From Hyaloperonospora brassicae (taxonomy: Eukaryota > Oomycota > Peronosporomycetes > Peronosporales > Peronosporaceae), in the NCBI GenBank assembly GCA_947650285.1, contig CANTFL010001207.1, positions 62,001 to 126,000 on the forward strand: a DNA stretch of 64,000 nucleotides. The letters are read 5' to 3'. Every line of letters begins with the position of its first letter. Within the stretch, counting starts at the first letter, position 1. A program made the translations under genes and the position numbers. Below the pieces are notes generated by a model. That model had not been told where the DNA came from. It worked only from the letters and a program-made list of their open reading frames with translations, and ran no database searches. Of this stretch, positions 11,401 through 20,531 are shown piece by piece.

Positions 11401-14400
11401 CATTATAATGTGAGAGACAGGGATACTCGCGAGCTGCCGAGCTTGATGGATTCCGGTCCACTGATGGATGCCTCGCTGGTTCAGTATCCACACCAGCCGC
11501 CCCATCTGCTTCCCTATAAGCTGGCTTCTCCAGAGCAACGCGAAGAGAACCGAAGATTGCGCATTCAGCAGAGCAAAGAATCGGAAATTCTATGCGGAGT
11601 GCACCATCGATTTGAGATAGAGGAGGATGTTCACTCGTTTCCGTCGGCTGTTGTTGAAAGCGGAGAAAGTGATCGTGTCCAGGGACAAGAAATGTCTGCG
11701 GCTGACGTGATGGCACTTGGTAGATCCTCCTATCGACTGAGCGGTGCGCCAGTAATGTTGTCAGAGCTACGGCGTCGTGAGTCTCGAAGGAATGCAGACC
11801 CACGGCGTCGACGTGAGGCCTCTACTGAGGAGCGTGATACATCAGTGCTAGAGATCGAGATATCTAGTGAGGATGATCGAAGTGACGAAGATTTTCAGGT
11901 ACCGACACCTCGACATGCTGCTGCGGAAGGGGAAGACGACGACGATGACGAAGATGAGGATGAGTCCGACATGGACGACGACGATTCACTCAGCGAAAAT
12001 GAAAGAGCAGTCATGTCTCCGGTGAACTCGAGAAGGAGGCGGCTTCGCAGCGCCCGACAGCACGAATCCCCACGTGCAAGGTTTCCGGTTCGAAGTGGCC
12101 GGAGGTTGCAGTCAAATAATGAGGAGGAACATCAGGATGACACTCCTCGACAGTTGCGTGCCCGAAGAAATGCGTTGAGATCTCGCTCTAGATTGGTTAT
12201 TGATAGCGATGCAGAAGAAGATGACCAGATGTCTGTGGATCGCCGCGTGAGCGCTCTTGGTTCTGGGAGAGACCGAAGCGATCGTGAGAACCAGGACGAA
12301 GTTGTCGTTGAGTCGACTGATGGCATGGTTTTGGGTGACAATCAGCTGGATCGATTCGATTTGAGCATCACGTACAGTCAAATGCTCGAAGCGAAAAGGG
12401 CGCAACTCGGCGTACTGCCGATACCGTCAGAACATGGGAATGATGCACTGATACCATGTGCATTTTGTGGTGTTGGGGATGACGACGCCATGCTCAAGCT
12501 CCCTGGAGACGGCATGGGTGTGCACCCGTTGGTCTACGGTGCTCAAAGGATGTTCGTGCACGATCAGTGCGCTATCGCTTCTCCTCTTTGTTTCAACCGA
12601 AACGGCAACTGGTATAACGTGGCGAGGGAAATTCGCCGTGGACGCTCGTTGGTTTGTGTTGCATGCAACAAGCGTGGTGCCACGATTGGTTGCACGACCG
12701 CCACATGTCGTAACTCTTATCATTGGAAGTGTGCAATTGGCTTCGGTTGGTCGGTGGACCAAATGCAGTTCTTTTGCCCAGCCCATCGTCCGAGGCGCAC
12801 AGAACAAGAGGGAAATAATCAGCTTGTTACAGAAGACGGCGGTGCCGTCATTGAGCCTGCTTCGAAACGCTTTGGTCTGAGATTTCATCGCGAGTGGTTG
12901 CAGCTGACCAGTCTTCGATCAATTCATCAGTACGTACCACAAGTTGGTGACTATGTGGTGTACCTGCCGGAAGGACATCCTGGATATTTGCGTTACGGAG
13001 GAATGCCACGCCCGAGATATTATGCGCAGTTATCCAAGTTCTATGCCATTAAGTGTCGTGTCATTGATGTAAAGTATGTTTTTCCAACTACCGAAGAGCA
13101 CGCGACGTGCAACACTATCAAATGTGAGCTCTCGCTCGCAGTGCTTGCTGTGCCAACATCAGCTGTAAGGCGTGCTGGACATCACGAAGAACAGGAGCAG
13201 GAAGAAGCGACTACGGAAGACGAAGCTTCCGACACAACGAATTTGTTCAATCCGGAGTCGTCTCCGTTTGCAGAGTTTACGAGTGTGGATGAACAGTTGA
13301 TTCCTACTGCAAACGAGCCATCGACACGCTTCACCCTCAAGATGCTGTATCACTCAAACGACGTGGCAAACTTCCTTGTGCTGGACCATGTTTACGAGGG
13401 TGGAGTATGTGGCGGGTGGCACATTGGTGATCGAGTGCAGATGCCATTTGTACAGCTAGATGAACACGGTCTTGAGATTGAAGCAAAGATGTCATACGGG
13501 ACTATCGAAGGTATCCTTCGAAAGCCTTTCTTGTCGAGTAACTTGGGAGAGATTTCACCATGGGACTGTGTCATGGTTAAGTGGGACGACCCGGACGATG
13601 ACACGTGTGCGGTCTGCCCGTGGGAGCTTGAGTCGGCGTTACCCTCAGAGCGGCGTGAGAAGCGCGAGCTCTCACTTCGCAGGCGTTCGACGCGGCTTTT
13701 CTTTTCGAGAAACATCATTGCTGACAAGTGTGAGGCGCTCTTGCAGGAGATGGACCAAGTGTTGGCGCTATCCATTTCGCGTGACTTCATGTACCCCGTC
13801 GATGAAGATACATTTATGGACTATACGATATCTGTTGCCAATCCCATTGATCTGACCAAGATCCAGCAACGACTGCGGCAAGGTTATTACCGTCAAGTGG
13901 AGGCGTACTTGGCCGATGTGAAGCTGGTGAGCATCAACTGTGAGACGTACAACATTCCGTCGAGCCCGATCTCTCAGAACTCGCGCAACCTGTTCTTTGC
14001 TGTGTTGACGCAAGCGCAACGTCATTTCCCACACCTGTCGCGCGGCGCAAGCAATGTCAACCGTCTAGAGGCTGCCGGAGAGGCGATCACTGCGACGTAT
14101 GTGTATCCACCGGACGATTTTGTGACAAATTTTACTGAAGAGTCGGAGGAAACCCGTTTGGGGCTATTGGAGATCGGCTTGTTGACTCCGGCACCCGAGG
14201 CCAATTCGTCAGCCCCTGTTGTGACTCTCCACGCATCTCGTTCTAGCAGGTCAACGTCCACCGAGAGGAATCAGGTCGAAGGTTCTGCTGCTGCTGCTGT
14301 GGCTGACCATACTGCTCGAGACGTTTCGCTGGAAACAAGACCTCTTCGTCGCACACGCAGTTTCGAGGAGACTAAAGAAAGTGACGACGTCGGGGCAATA

Positions 14401-15494
14401 TCGGATGACGTGACGCAGCAAAACGGCGAGACGATGACCGACGACGTGTCCGACGAAGCTCAAGCTGAGACGCCGACTGCAGCAGATGGTGCTGCTGCAG
14501 GTTTCAATAGCCCGAGACCACTTCGAAATCGCGAGGTGGTCGAACCGCAACTCCTGTCACCTCGAGTTCGCCGTCCAACTCGCGCGGCCACAACTTCATT
14601 GAGCGGCACTCTTGGTGGAGGGGGAAACGCACGAAAGCGACAACGCAAGACCCCGGTCAAGGTGCTTTTGACCCACTCCGCCCTCATGGACCATTACTCC
14701 AGCTCACAGCGGGAAGCTATAAAACGGGCATGTGACGAGGATCTGCGAGCCGTGCTGCAAGTGTTCCACGAAGCGCTCACTGAAGCTGACAAGACAGATG
14801 TATTTGCATCGCCGGTGACCGACGACGTGGCCCCGCATTACTCCGAGATAATTACGCGTCCAATGGACTTCGGAACGATTCAGCACAAAGTGCATAAGTA
14901 CAGAAGCTTTCGCGACTACTTCGTAAGTGCTACGTGTGTCTGTCTGCACGTGATGTCTACTTATTCTACGCGTACTCACTGACATGCGGATTTGCTCTCC
15001 AGGCCCACGTAGAACTGGTATTTTCCAACGCGATCAAGTACAATGGCTGGGACGGGTTTATTGGCGGTCTCGTGGAGGACATGCAAAAGTACTGCATCAA
15101 GTTTCTGCTGGACGCTGCGGGCGTGAATCTCCAAGGGCACTCGGTACCTGCTACGAGGACGGGCAGACGTTCTATGGACCACGCTTTGCAAGCGGGCAAC
15201 AAGTCGTCGTCTGCTGTAGCTGGTAAACAGCGTGTCCGTCGGAAACCATCCCGTCCAAGTTCAGAAGACGAAGAAGATAGCTGGCATAGCGGCGTATCAG
15301 AAAGCGAAGAGGACGATGATGACAATGACGACGAGATCGATGAAGACGACGATGATGACGACGACGACGACGACGACGATGAGGAGGATTCCAGTGACGA
15401 GTCTGACTATGGCAGTACGGGAAGGAAGCGACAGCTCCGGCGACGCGCACCTGGCCCCAAAAGCAAGAGGAAGAAAGCCAGGCGGCGCTACTGA
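8489..15494 (+). CDS. BRWD/PHIP-like protein: WD40 repeats, ePHD finger, two bromodomains
   Basis: The model is three exons, 8489-9609, 9690-14922 and 15003-15494, joined by two 80-bp GT-AG introns that restore the frame exactly. The first junction rebuilds GSDDRLVKIW of a WD40 blade and the second rebuilds DYFAHVELVF of bromodomain 2. The protein is 2281 residues. Order: a PHIP-type helical N-terminus (about 70-135); WD40 repeats with a low-complexity insert (about 340-925); an acidic/Arg-rich linker; an extended PHD finger (about 1293-1408; CAFCG, CVACNKRGATIGC, HWKCAIGFGW, FFCPAHR); a Tudor-like segment (about 1434-1530, GDYVVYLPEGHPGY); bromodomain 1 (about 1717-1814); bromodomain 2 (about 2045-2157); and a Glu/Asp tail. 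Such proteins read acetylated and methylated histones in the nucleus. The ATG at 8489 was chosen because earlier in-frame codons lack an ATG. Confidence 0.9.
9610..9689 (+). other. Intron 1 of the BRWD-like gene (80 bp)
   Basis: It starts GTACTAC and ends GTGTAAG. Removing it joins GAT-AG to A-CTT and restores an unbroken WD40 blade. Confidence 0.85.
14923..15002 (+). other. Intron 2 of the BRWD-like gene (80 bp)
   Basis: It starts GTAAGTGC and ends CTCTCCAG after a pyrimidine-rich stretch. Splicing is in phase 0 and joins the two halves of bromodomain 2. Confidence 0.9.
15307..15392 (+). repeat. GAC/GAT trinucleotide tract coding for an acidic tail
   Basis: A run of GAY/GAR codons in the last exon of the BRWD-like gene gives a poly-Asp/Glu stretch. 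The opposite strand reads as His, Val or Arg homopolymers, which are not genes. Confidence 0.85.
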
Positions 15495-15705
15495 CGCGCT
15501 ATCTGAGCGGAGACCATTGCTGTCCCTGGAGGTGCGGTGGCAGGAACCTGTACGCATAGATGCGATACTGCCGATACTCACTACCGCGCCACCTTTGGAC
15601 AATGAGACAGACCCCATCGGCACGAGAGCTCGAACAACAAGACATGCGATATTTAGCCGCACTTCTATGTAAACAAGGTGGGTGCAAATGCATCGTCTGC
15701 AAGCG

Positions 15706-17703
15706 CTACAAGAGCTTCACACCGTCCGCCATCTTCTCGGTCACTTCGTTGTTTTGTGCATCCATCTTGTCCATTATGCGCGACGCAATGAGCTGCAGTG
15801 CACGCAGGTCCGAGCCCTTGACTTTCTTGCGAGCTTTCGTGTCCGCCACGCACAAAGCGCCTAAAATTACCCCCGAATCCTTTGCAATCATCGGGATTCC
15901 CACAAAGAACTGCACGCGCACCGATAGCGCCACTGGGTTCTTTGCAAAGCGAATGTCCTTCCGGCAATCCAGAACCACCAGAGGCTCGTACGACATGATC
16001 GTATGGGCATCAAAGCTGATGTCACGCGGTATCTGGTCGCCCACCAGCCCGATCGTGGTCACGAACAAGCTCGTTGCTTTCGTCAACACAGAAAGAGCTG
16101 CCACTGGACAGTTGATGGTCGTGCACGCCAAGTCGACGAGCTCACGGAGAACAGTGTTGGCAAACTCCTGCGACAGGTTCAGCCGCTGAATGATCTGGAC
16201 GCGCTCCTTCTCCGTTGACGTCAATGGAGCGTCGGGCCATGAATTGCCCTTTGCAAACGTCAACTCGTAGTCATACGGCGAGTTCGCAAACACGTCGCCG
16301 TCATCCTCCCCACGTTGGCTCACACCGCTGCTGGATGTGCTGCTCGGACTTGTGGCCATGCTGGTCGCGAGAGTGGGCTCCAATGAGAACCCAGCCAGCG
16401 CTTCCTCCAATGTCACGTGCGCCGAGCTGCCAAAGCACTCGATTTCGCTCCCACGACTCGACGCGCCGTCACTAGCACTTGATCGGCTGACGCCACTGCG
16501 AGTGTCGTAGCTGGCGCTCGACGCTCCGTTCGGTCCGTTCTGGTCGCCATTCAGGCACGCCATACATACCCGCGTACTACCTGAAAACTTGGGCCGCTGG
16601 ACATCTTTCCGTATTGCTGAGCACTTCGAACAGACCGCCGAGCCGCAAATGCGGCAGTGATGCGCGCGGCGTGTGAACGTGGAGAAGCTCCCGGCACAGA
16701 CCGAGCACGTGTCGCGAAAGTGCCAGCTCCGACGGTCCCGCAGCTGATTGCGCCGGATCCGACGGTTCACCAGTGCACTGGGCACGAGCCGCACGCATCC
16801 AGCGAGTCGCAGTAGCCATGCACGGTCCTGCTCCAGCGACGGCGTACGATACGGTGCCGTCACGAAGAACGACACGCGCGTTGTCGTCGAGCTCTTGTCT
16901 TCCGACGCCTCGACGACAAAACCGCACTTGCGCAGCGGATGGCGCTGCATGTGCGTCTGGGAAAAGATCGGACCGCATCGCGGCAGCTCGAGCGACTCCA
17001 TCACCGAGACGCCGTACGACGCGCCGCCGCCCAGCGCGTTCGTCCCGCCATTGCCGTTGCAGAACGTCTGGTTGAACCGCATGAAGAAGAACTCGCGCAG
17101 CGGCGCTTGCGGGTGCACGTCGTTGAGCGCGAGCCACTGGACCATGAGCGACGACGTCGACGGCCGCGTCCCGCGTGGACTCTGCAGCGCCGTCGTGGGC
17201 GTCTGGAGCTCGGGCGTCGGCTCGGGCGCGTTGCCGGCGTCCAGACTGACTTCCGTGTAGTGAAGCGCCTGTCCAGCGGCGTACTGGGCGCCCAGCAAGT
17301 CCTGCAAGAACGCGTCCACTTCGGCGGCCGTGCGGCCCGAGAGCAGCGCCAGGACCTCGTCGCACGTGGTGTTCTGGAGCCGCACGACGCCCTTCATGAC
17401 GAGCAGCTCGTCGCGGACGTCGTGCATCTCGTAGACGGTAAAGTTCTCCTTCTGCTGCCGCAAGACAGCGCCCGCGGCGGCCGACCCCTCGACGCCCTGG
17501 TCGTCGTCCGTGACCCACCGGATGAGCTGATTCACGCGGCGCTCGCCCAGGGCCGCGAGCTCCTTCACGCGCGCGTTCGTCATGGCGCGCGGCACTTCGT
17601 ACTGCCGCGAGACTTGGTCGGCATAGACGCGCGAGTCCGACGCGGTCGAGGCCGACGCGCTGATGCTCTTGCTGCCGACAGAGCTGTTGTTCCTGCGAAA
17701 CAT
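15706..17703 (-). CDS. START-like / FYVE zinc finger / GAF domain protein (paralogue 1)
   Basis: This is a single-exon protein of 665 residues from ATG 17703. An open frame continues upstream, but that part is encoded by the tetranucleotide-rich leader and has no conserved character, so the ATG before FRRNNSS was chosen. A START-like lipid-binding N-terminus (about 40-320) precedes a FYVE finger (about 328-385). The FYVE finger carries CSVC, RRAHHCRICG, CSKC and CMAC, that is the WxxD-like HFRD, the R+HHC+XCG basic patch and eight zinc-binding cysteines. A GAF-like domain follows (about 520-655; DAHTIMSYEPLVVLD, RFFxG-like VQFFVGIPM, LGALCVAD). FYVE fingers bind PI3P on endosomes. This architecture is typical of large oomycete families, and the cellular role is unknown. 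A second member lies at 20532-22610 on the same strand. Confidence 0.88.
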   Translation of the reverse strand: MFRRNNSSVGSKSISASASTASDSRVYADQVSRQYEVPRAMTNARVKELAALGERRVNQLIRWVTDDDQGVEGSAAAGAVLRQQKENFTVYEMHDVRDELLVMKGVVRLQNTTCDEVLALLSGRTAAEVDAFLQDLLGAQYAAGQALHYTEVSLDAGNAPEPTPELQTPTTALQSPRGTRPSTSSLMVQWLALNDVHPQAPLREFFFMRFNQTFCNGNGGTNALGGGASYGVSVMESLELPRCGPIFSQTHMQRHPLRKCGFVVEASEDKSSTTTRVSFFVTAPYRTPSLEQDRAWLLRLAGCVRLVPSALVNRRIRRNQLRDRRSWHFRDTCSVCAGSFSTFTRRAHHCRICGSAVCSKCSAIRKDVQRPKFSGSTRVCMACLNGDQNGPNGASSASYDTRSGVSRSSASDGASSRGSEIECFGSSAHVTLEEALAGFSLEPTLATSMATSPSSTSSSGVSQRGEDDGDVFANSPYDYELTFAKGNSWPDAPLTSTEKERVQIIQRLNLSQEFANTVLRELVDLACTTINCPVAALSVLTKATSLFVTTIGLVGDQIPRDISFDAHTIMSYEPLVVLDCRKDIRFAKNPVALSVRVQFFVGIPMIAKDSGVILGALCVADTKARKKVKGSDLRALQLIASRIMDKMDAQNNEVTEKMADGVKLL

Positions 17704-17770
17704 AGCGAGCGAGCGAGCGAGCGGGTAACGGACGAACGGACGGGAAGATCGACCGAGGCGGTGGTCGGTG

Positions 17771-17827
17771 GACAGACAGACAGACAGATAAGTAGACAGA
17801 CAGACAGGTAGACAGACAGACAGACAG
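17771..17827. repeat. (ACAG)n tetranucleotide microsatellite
   Basis: An imperfect run of GACA units, interrupted by TAAGT and GTAG, lies 70-125 bp upstream of the start codon of the FYVE gene, probably in its 5' leader. Confidence 0.85.
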
Positions 17828-19606
17828 AGCGAGTGAGCGAGAGAGCGCGCGCGCTGCGGGCCGGACGAAAGTGCAGGACTGTCCGATTGCAGCCGGGTAG
17901 GGCGTGGGTACTGCGAGAACGCATAAAGTGGCAAGTGCGCGACGGTATCAACTGTGCGAGGGAATGCGCTGCTGCGAGGTACGTGGGACGTGTTGTCGCT
18001 GTTCGCTGCGATACAAACGGTCGGCACGAGGCGCGCGAACCAGCGCGTGATTGCGGCGTGGAGGAGATGGAGTTTCACAGGTCGCGACCCGACCGCGTCC
18101 CGTGGGCGATCGACGTGACGGCGACAAGTCGCGCCAGCTGCTAACGAACGACCCGTAGGACTGAGCGCTTTTTCATCGCTCTGTTGCTGCTACGAGAAAG
18201 GGCGCGTCAGTCGTCGATTCACTTGACAGGTGCACAACGCTGCGGCCGCGTCGCGTCTTGACCCGTTTGGCGCGTGCTGCACGAGGGGCTGCCGCATGAG
18301 TCAGAGCGGCGGTCGACGCGGCACGTCACGCACGGGATCGATCCGTCGTGACGAACTTTTGATGATGCGGTGATGCGCAATTTCCGCGGGCAATGGATTG
18401 CCTGTCTCTGGCCCCAGTGGACCCGTAGACGCTACGAAGGGACTTGCGGGGACCTGAAATGGCTACACTGGGGCCACGCACGTCCCGCGCCAAAGTCGCA
18501 CTGCACACTGCGATATGGGGCCGTGCGTTGACAGCAGTGCTGCCTTTGCATTTCTCATGGAATAGCAGGTGCAATCGGTCGCCAAAGGGCCTCAGTGCAG
18601 CCACTTGCTGACGGGGACAGCACTGCGCGCGCTGCGTTGACCAGTAGAAGAGCTGATAACGCGACCTGCTGTCGATGGACTCGAGAGCAAGAAGCGACCT
18701 GCAGCTGGTAACATAGTGAGGCCGAGTCGAATCCTCACACTTGCGGGCAGCGCCAGAGCCGGCACAGTGGATCGGCACACGACGTGCCCCATGTTCCGTA
18801 AGTCGCTTGTTTCACCATCGCTGCGGAGCGAATAGAAAGACCAGTGTAAAGTCAATGAGTTGCTGGGCAGAGGGTGCGCAGAGCTAGTCAGTGCGTCGCG
18901 CAGCCTCATTGCGCGCATGTGTGGGAGGGAGGGCGAACGCGACAAAGTACCCCCGTGCAAGCGTTCTCCTATTCAATGTGCAGACGGTGCCATCTGGCTC
19001 TCACCGACATGATGAACGTGGTCGCAAGTGTACGTACGTCCCAGTGTCCAGACCGCTGCCAACGTGGCCGTCGTAACAGCGCCACGGACCTCAGCGACGG
19101 CAGAGAAAGACAGCGTAGCCACCTGGAGACAGCGTAGCCACCTGGACGGAGATCGAGGCTGGCAAAGAGATGGCAAGTGTGGACAAGCAAATACAATGAG
19201 AAAAACGTGTCTATCTGCATGTGCGGTGATAGTGTGTTTCTGAGTTGGGGCAACGCGTCATTCGACTCATTGTGCAGCGTGCGCACGACAGTCTGTGTGT
19301 CGTCAATCCAGCTCGATAAGCCAATGGACCGACCAGCTACAGCAACGTTCTTTTTTGGTGGCATTGCGCGCTCTGTTTTTTCTTTCGCACGACATTCCGG
19401 CAACACGCCACCCACCTCCCTACCCTGCGCACTCACATAGCACAGCGGATCGAGTTTCACGAGATATGCCCTTTCACTATGGACCAGAGTGATGGTCGCG
19501 AAATAGTCCCTTTGCGCCCAGCTGTGTTGTTTTATGGGGCTCAAACCGCCACTCATTTACATTCATTCTCTCGAGCCATCGCGACTTATTTCCGAGACCC
19601 ACACAC
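17828..19606. other. Intergenic region between divergent FYVE gene and NDUFA6
   Basis: The region holds the upstream regions of both genes. There is a small direct duplication near 19115-19145 (AGCGTAGCCACCTGGA repeated). Several open stretches exist on either strand, but none shows protein-like composition or a recognisable motif, so I annotate no gene. Confidence 0.5.
19551..19566 (+). promoter_or_regulatory. Possible oomycete initiator element upstream of NDUFA6
   Basis: The sequence ACTCATTTACATTCAT resembles the 5' half of the oomycete transcription start consensus (GCTCATTYYNCAWTTT) and lies about 40-55 bases upstream of the start codon, where such elements are usually found. The match is partial. 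Confidence 0.3.
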
Positions 19607-19993
19607 ATGGCGCTGCGAGTGGCGGCGGAGAAGGCAGCGAGCGCGTCGAGCCCGGCCGTGACGCTGTACCGCTACATCACGAAACAGGTCCCGCGTGTGC
19701 TCACGCTGTACGACATTCCCATGGAGCCGTCCGAGGCGCGACTGGCGGTCCAGGCGCTCTTCCGGCAGCACGCGGACGTGAAAGACCCGCGCGTGGTGGA
19801 TATGCTCATTACGAAGGCCAATATGGAGCTGGAGGAGACGCTCATGCAGTGGAAGCAGAAGGTGCACCTCATGACACTGCTCGATCACGGCCAGGCGCTG
19901 CGCACGCCTGTGTCGGCTGTGGATTCGGCGCAGCAGTCGCTCGAGAAGTTCCTGGCGGGCGTGGACGACGACGACGACGACGATGAGCTTTGA
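19607..19993 (+). CDS. NDUFA6: NADH dehydrogenase (complex I) LYR subunit, NDUFA6/B14-like
   Basis: An intronless ORF of 128 residues. An LYR motif sits at residues 20-22 (LYRYITKQVPR), followed by the helical pattern of the LYRM6 family and the diagnostic segment VKDPRVVDMLITKANMELEE with a following QWKQK. NDUFA6 is an accessory subunit in the matrix arm of mitochondrial complex I and binds the mitochondrial acyl-carrier protein through its LYR helix bundle. Length matches the family (about 125-130). The last residues form an Asp run before EL, an unusual acidic tail that may be lineage-specific. The start codon is the first ATG, shortly after a possible initiator element. The gene sits between two FYVE-GAF paralogues. 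Confidence 0.88.
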   Translation: MALRVAAEKAASASSPAVTLYRYITKQVPRVLTLYDIPMEPSEARLAVQALFRQHADVKDPRVVDMLITKANMELEETLMQWKQKVHLMTLLDHGQALRTPVSAVDSAQQSLEKFLAGVDDDDDDDEL

Positions 19994-20014
19994 GACGGAG
20001 CCAATGGACAGAAT

Positions 20015-20200
20015 GAGGGGGAGAGGGAGAGAGGAGAGGAGGGGAGGCAGTCAGTGGGAGGCAGCAGTTGACAAAGCGGTCAGGAAGTTGGTGACGCAGT
20101 GCTGTGAGTGTGTCGTTCTCGTTGCTTGCATGGTAGGAGAGAAAGAGGGAGGGAGGGAGAGGGAGTGAGAGGGAGGGAGGGAGAAGAGAGGAGTGGGCCG
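20015..20200 (+). repeat. Purine-rich low-complexity tract downstream of NDUFA6
   Basis: Degenerate GGGAGAGG/GGGAGGGA repeats are interrupted by about 60 bp of ordinary sequence. The tract is probably in the 3' flank of NDUFA6. The gap 20200-20531 shows no gene. Confidence 0.7.
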
Positions 20201-20531
20201 TGTGTAGACGGTGGAATGGGCAAAGCTTTTCTTTCTTTGTCTGTCTGTCTGCCTGAATGTTTGTTCTTCCTCTTGTTCTTCTTGCTCGATGGCTGGCTGT
20301 GACGTGAAGAAGAGTCGCGACTCACTCGCTCAGGCTGATGATGTTTTGCCTGCAGGGGTGAGGGGGTGTCGATTACCCGACGTGGCTGTGTGTTGTTCCT
20401 GGTGGTGTAGCAGATGGCGACGGGTGTTGGATGGACCAGCCATGCAGGACTCAGGTGAAGGCACACGCGCTCGTAGTCGATAACTTAGGAGACAAGGCAC
20501 ACGCATATGTGGCAAACGCGCGACCGGGTCC

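Noticed and set aside
14923..14985. Ending the BRWD-like protein at the TGA near 14982
   Set aside because: This would cut bromodomain 2 in half. A clean 80-bp GT-AG intron removes the stop and completes the domain.
15165..15700. Minus-strand frames with His- or Val-rich runs opposite the last BRWD exon
   Set aside because: Antisense reading of the GAC/GAT acidic tract.
16577..17811. Long frames on both strands across the first FYVE gene
   Set aside because: GC-rich shadow frames with Arg/Ala-rich, domain-free products. The minus-strand frame with FYVE and GAF domains is the real one.
17703..18078. N-terminal extension of the first FYVE protein
   Set aside because: The frame stays open upstream, but it is encoded by the ACAG microsatellite and a Ser/Leu/Cys-rich leader. 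The ATG at 17703 gives the family-like start.
18326..18778. 150-codon minus-strand frame between the FYVE gene and NDUFA6
   Set aside because: Composition is not protein-like, with no motif and no splice support.
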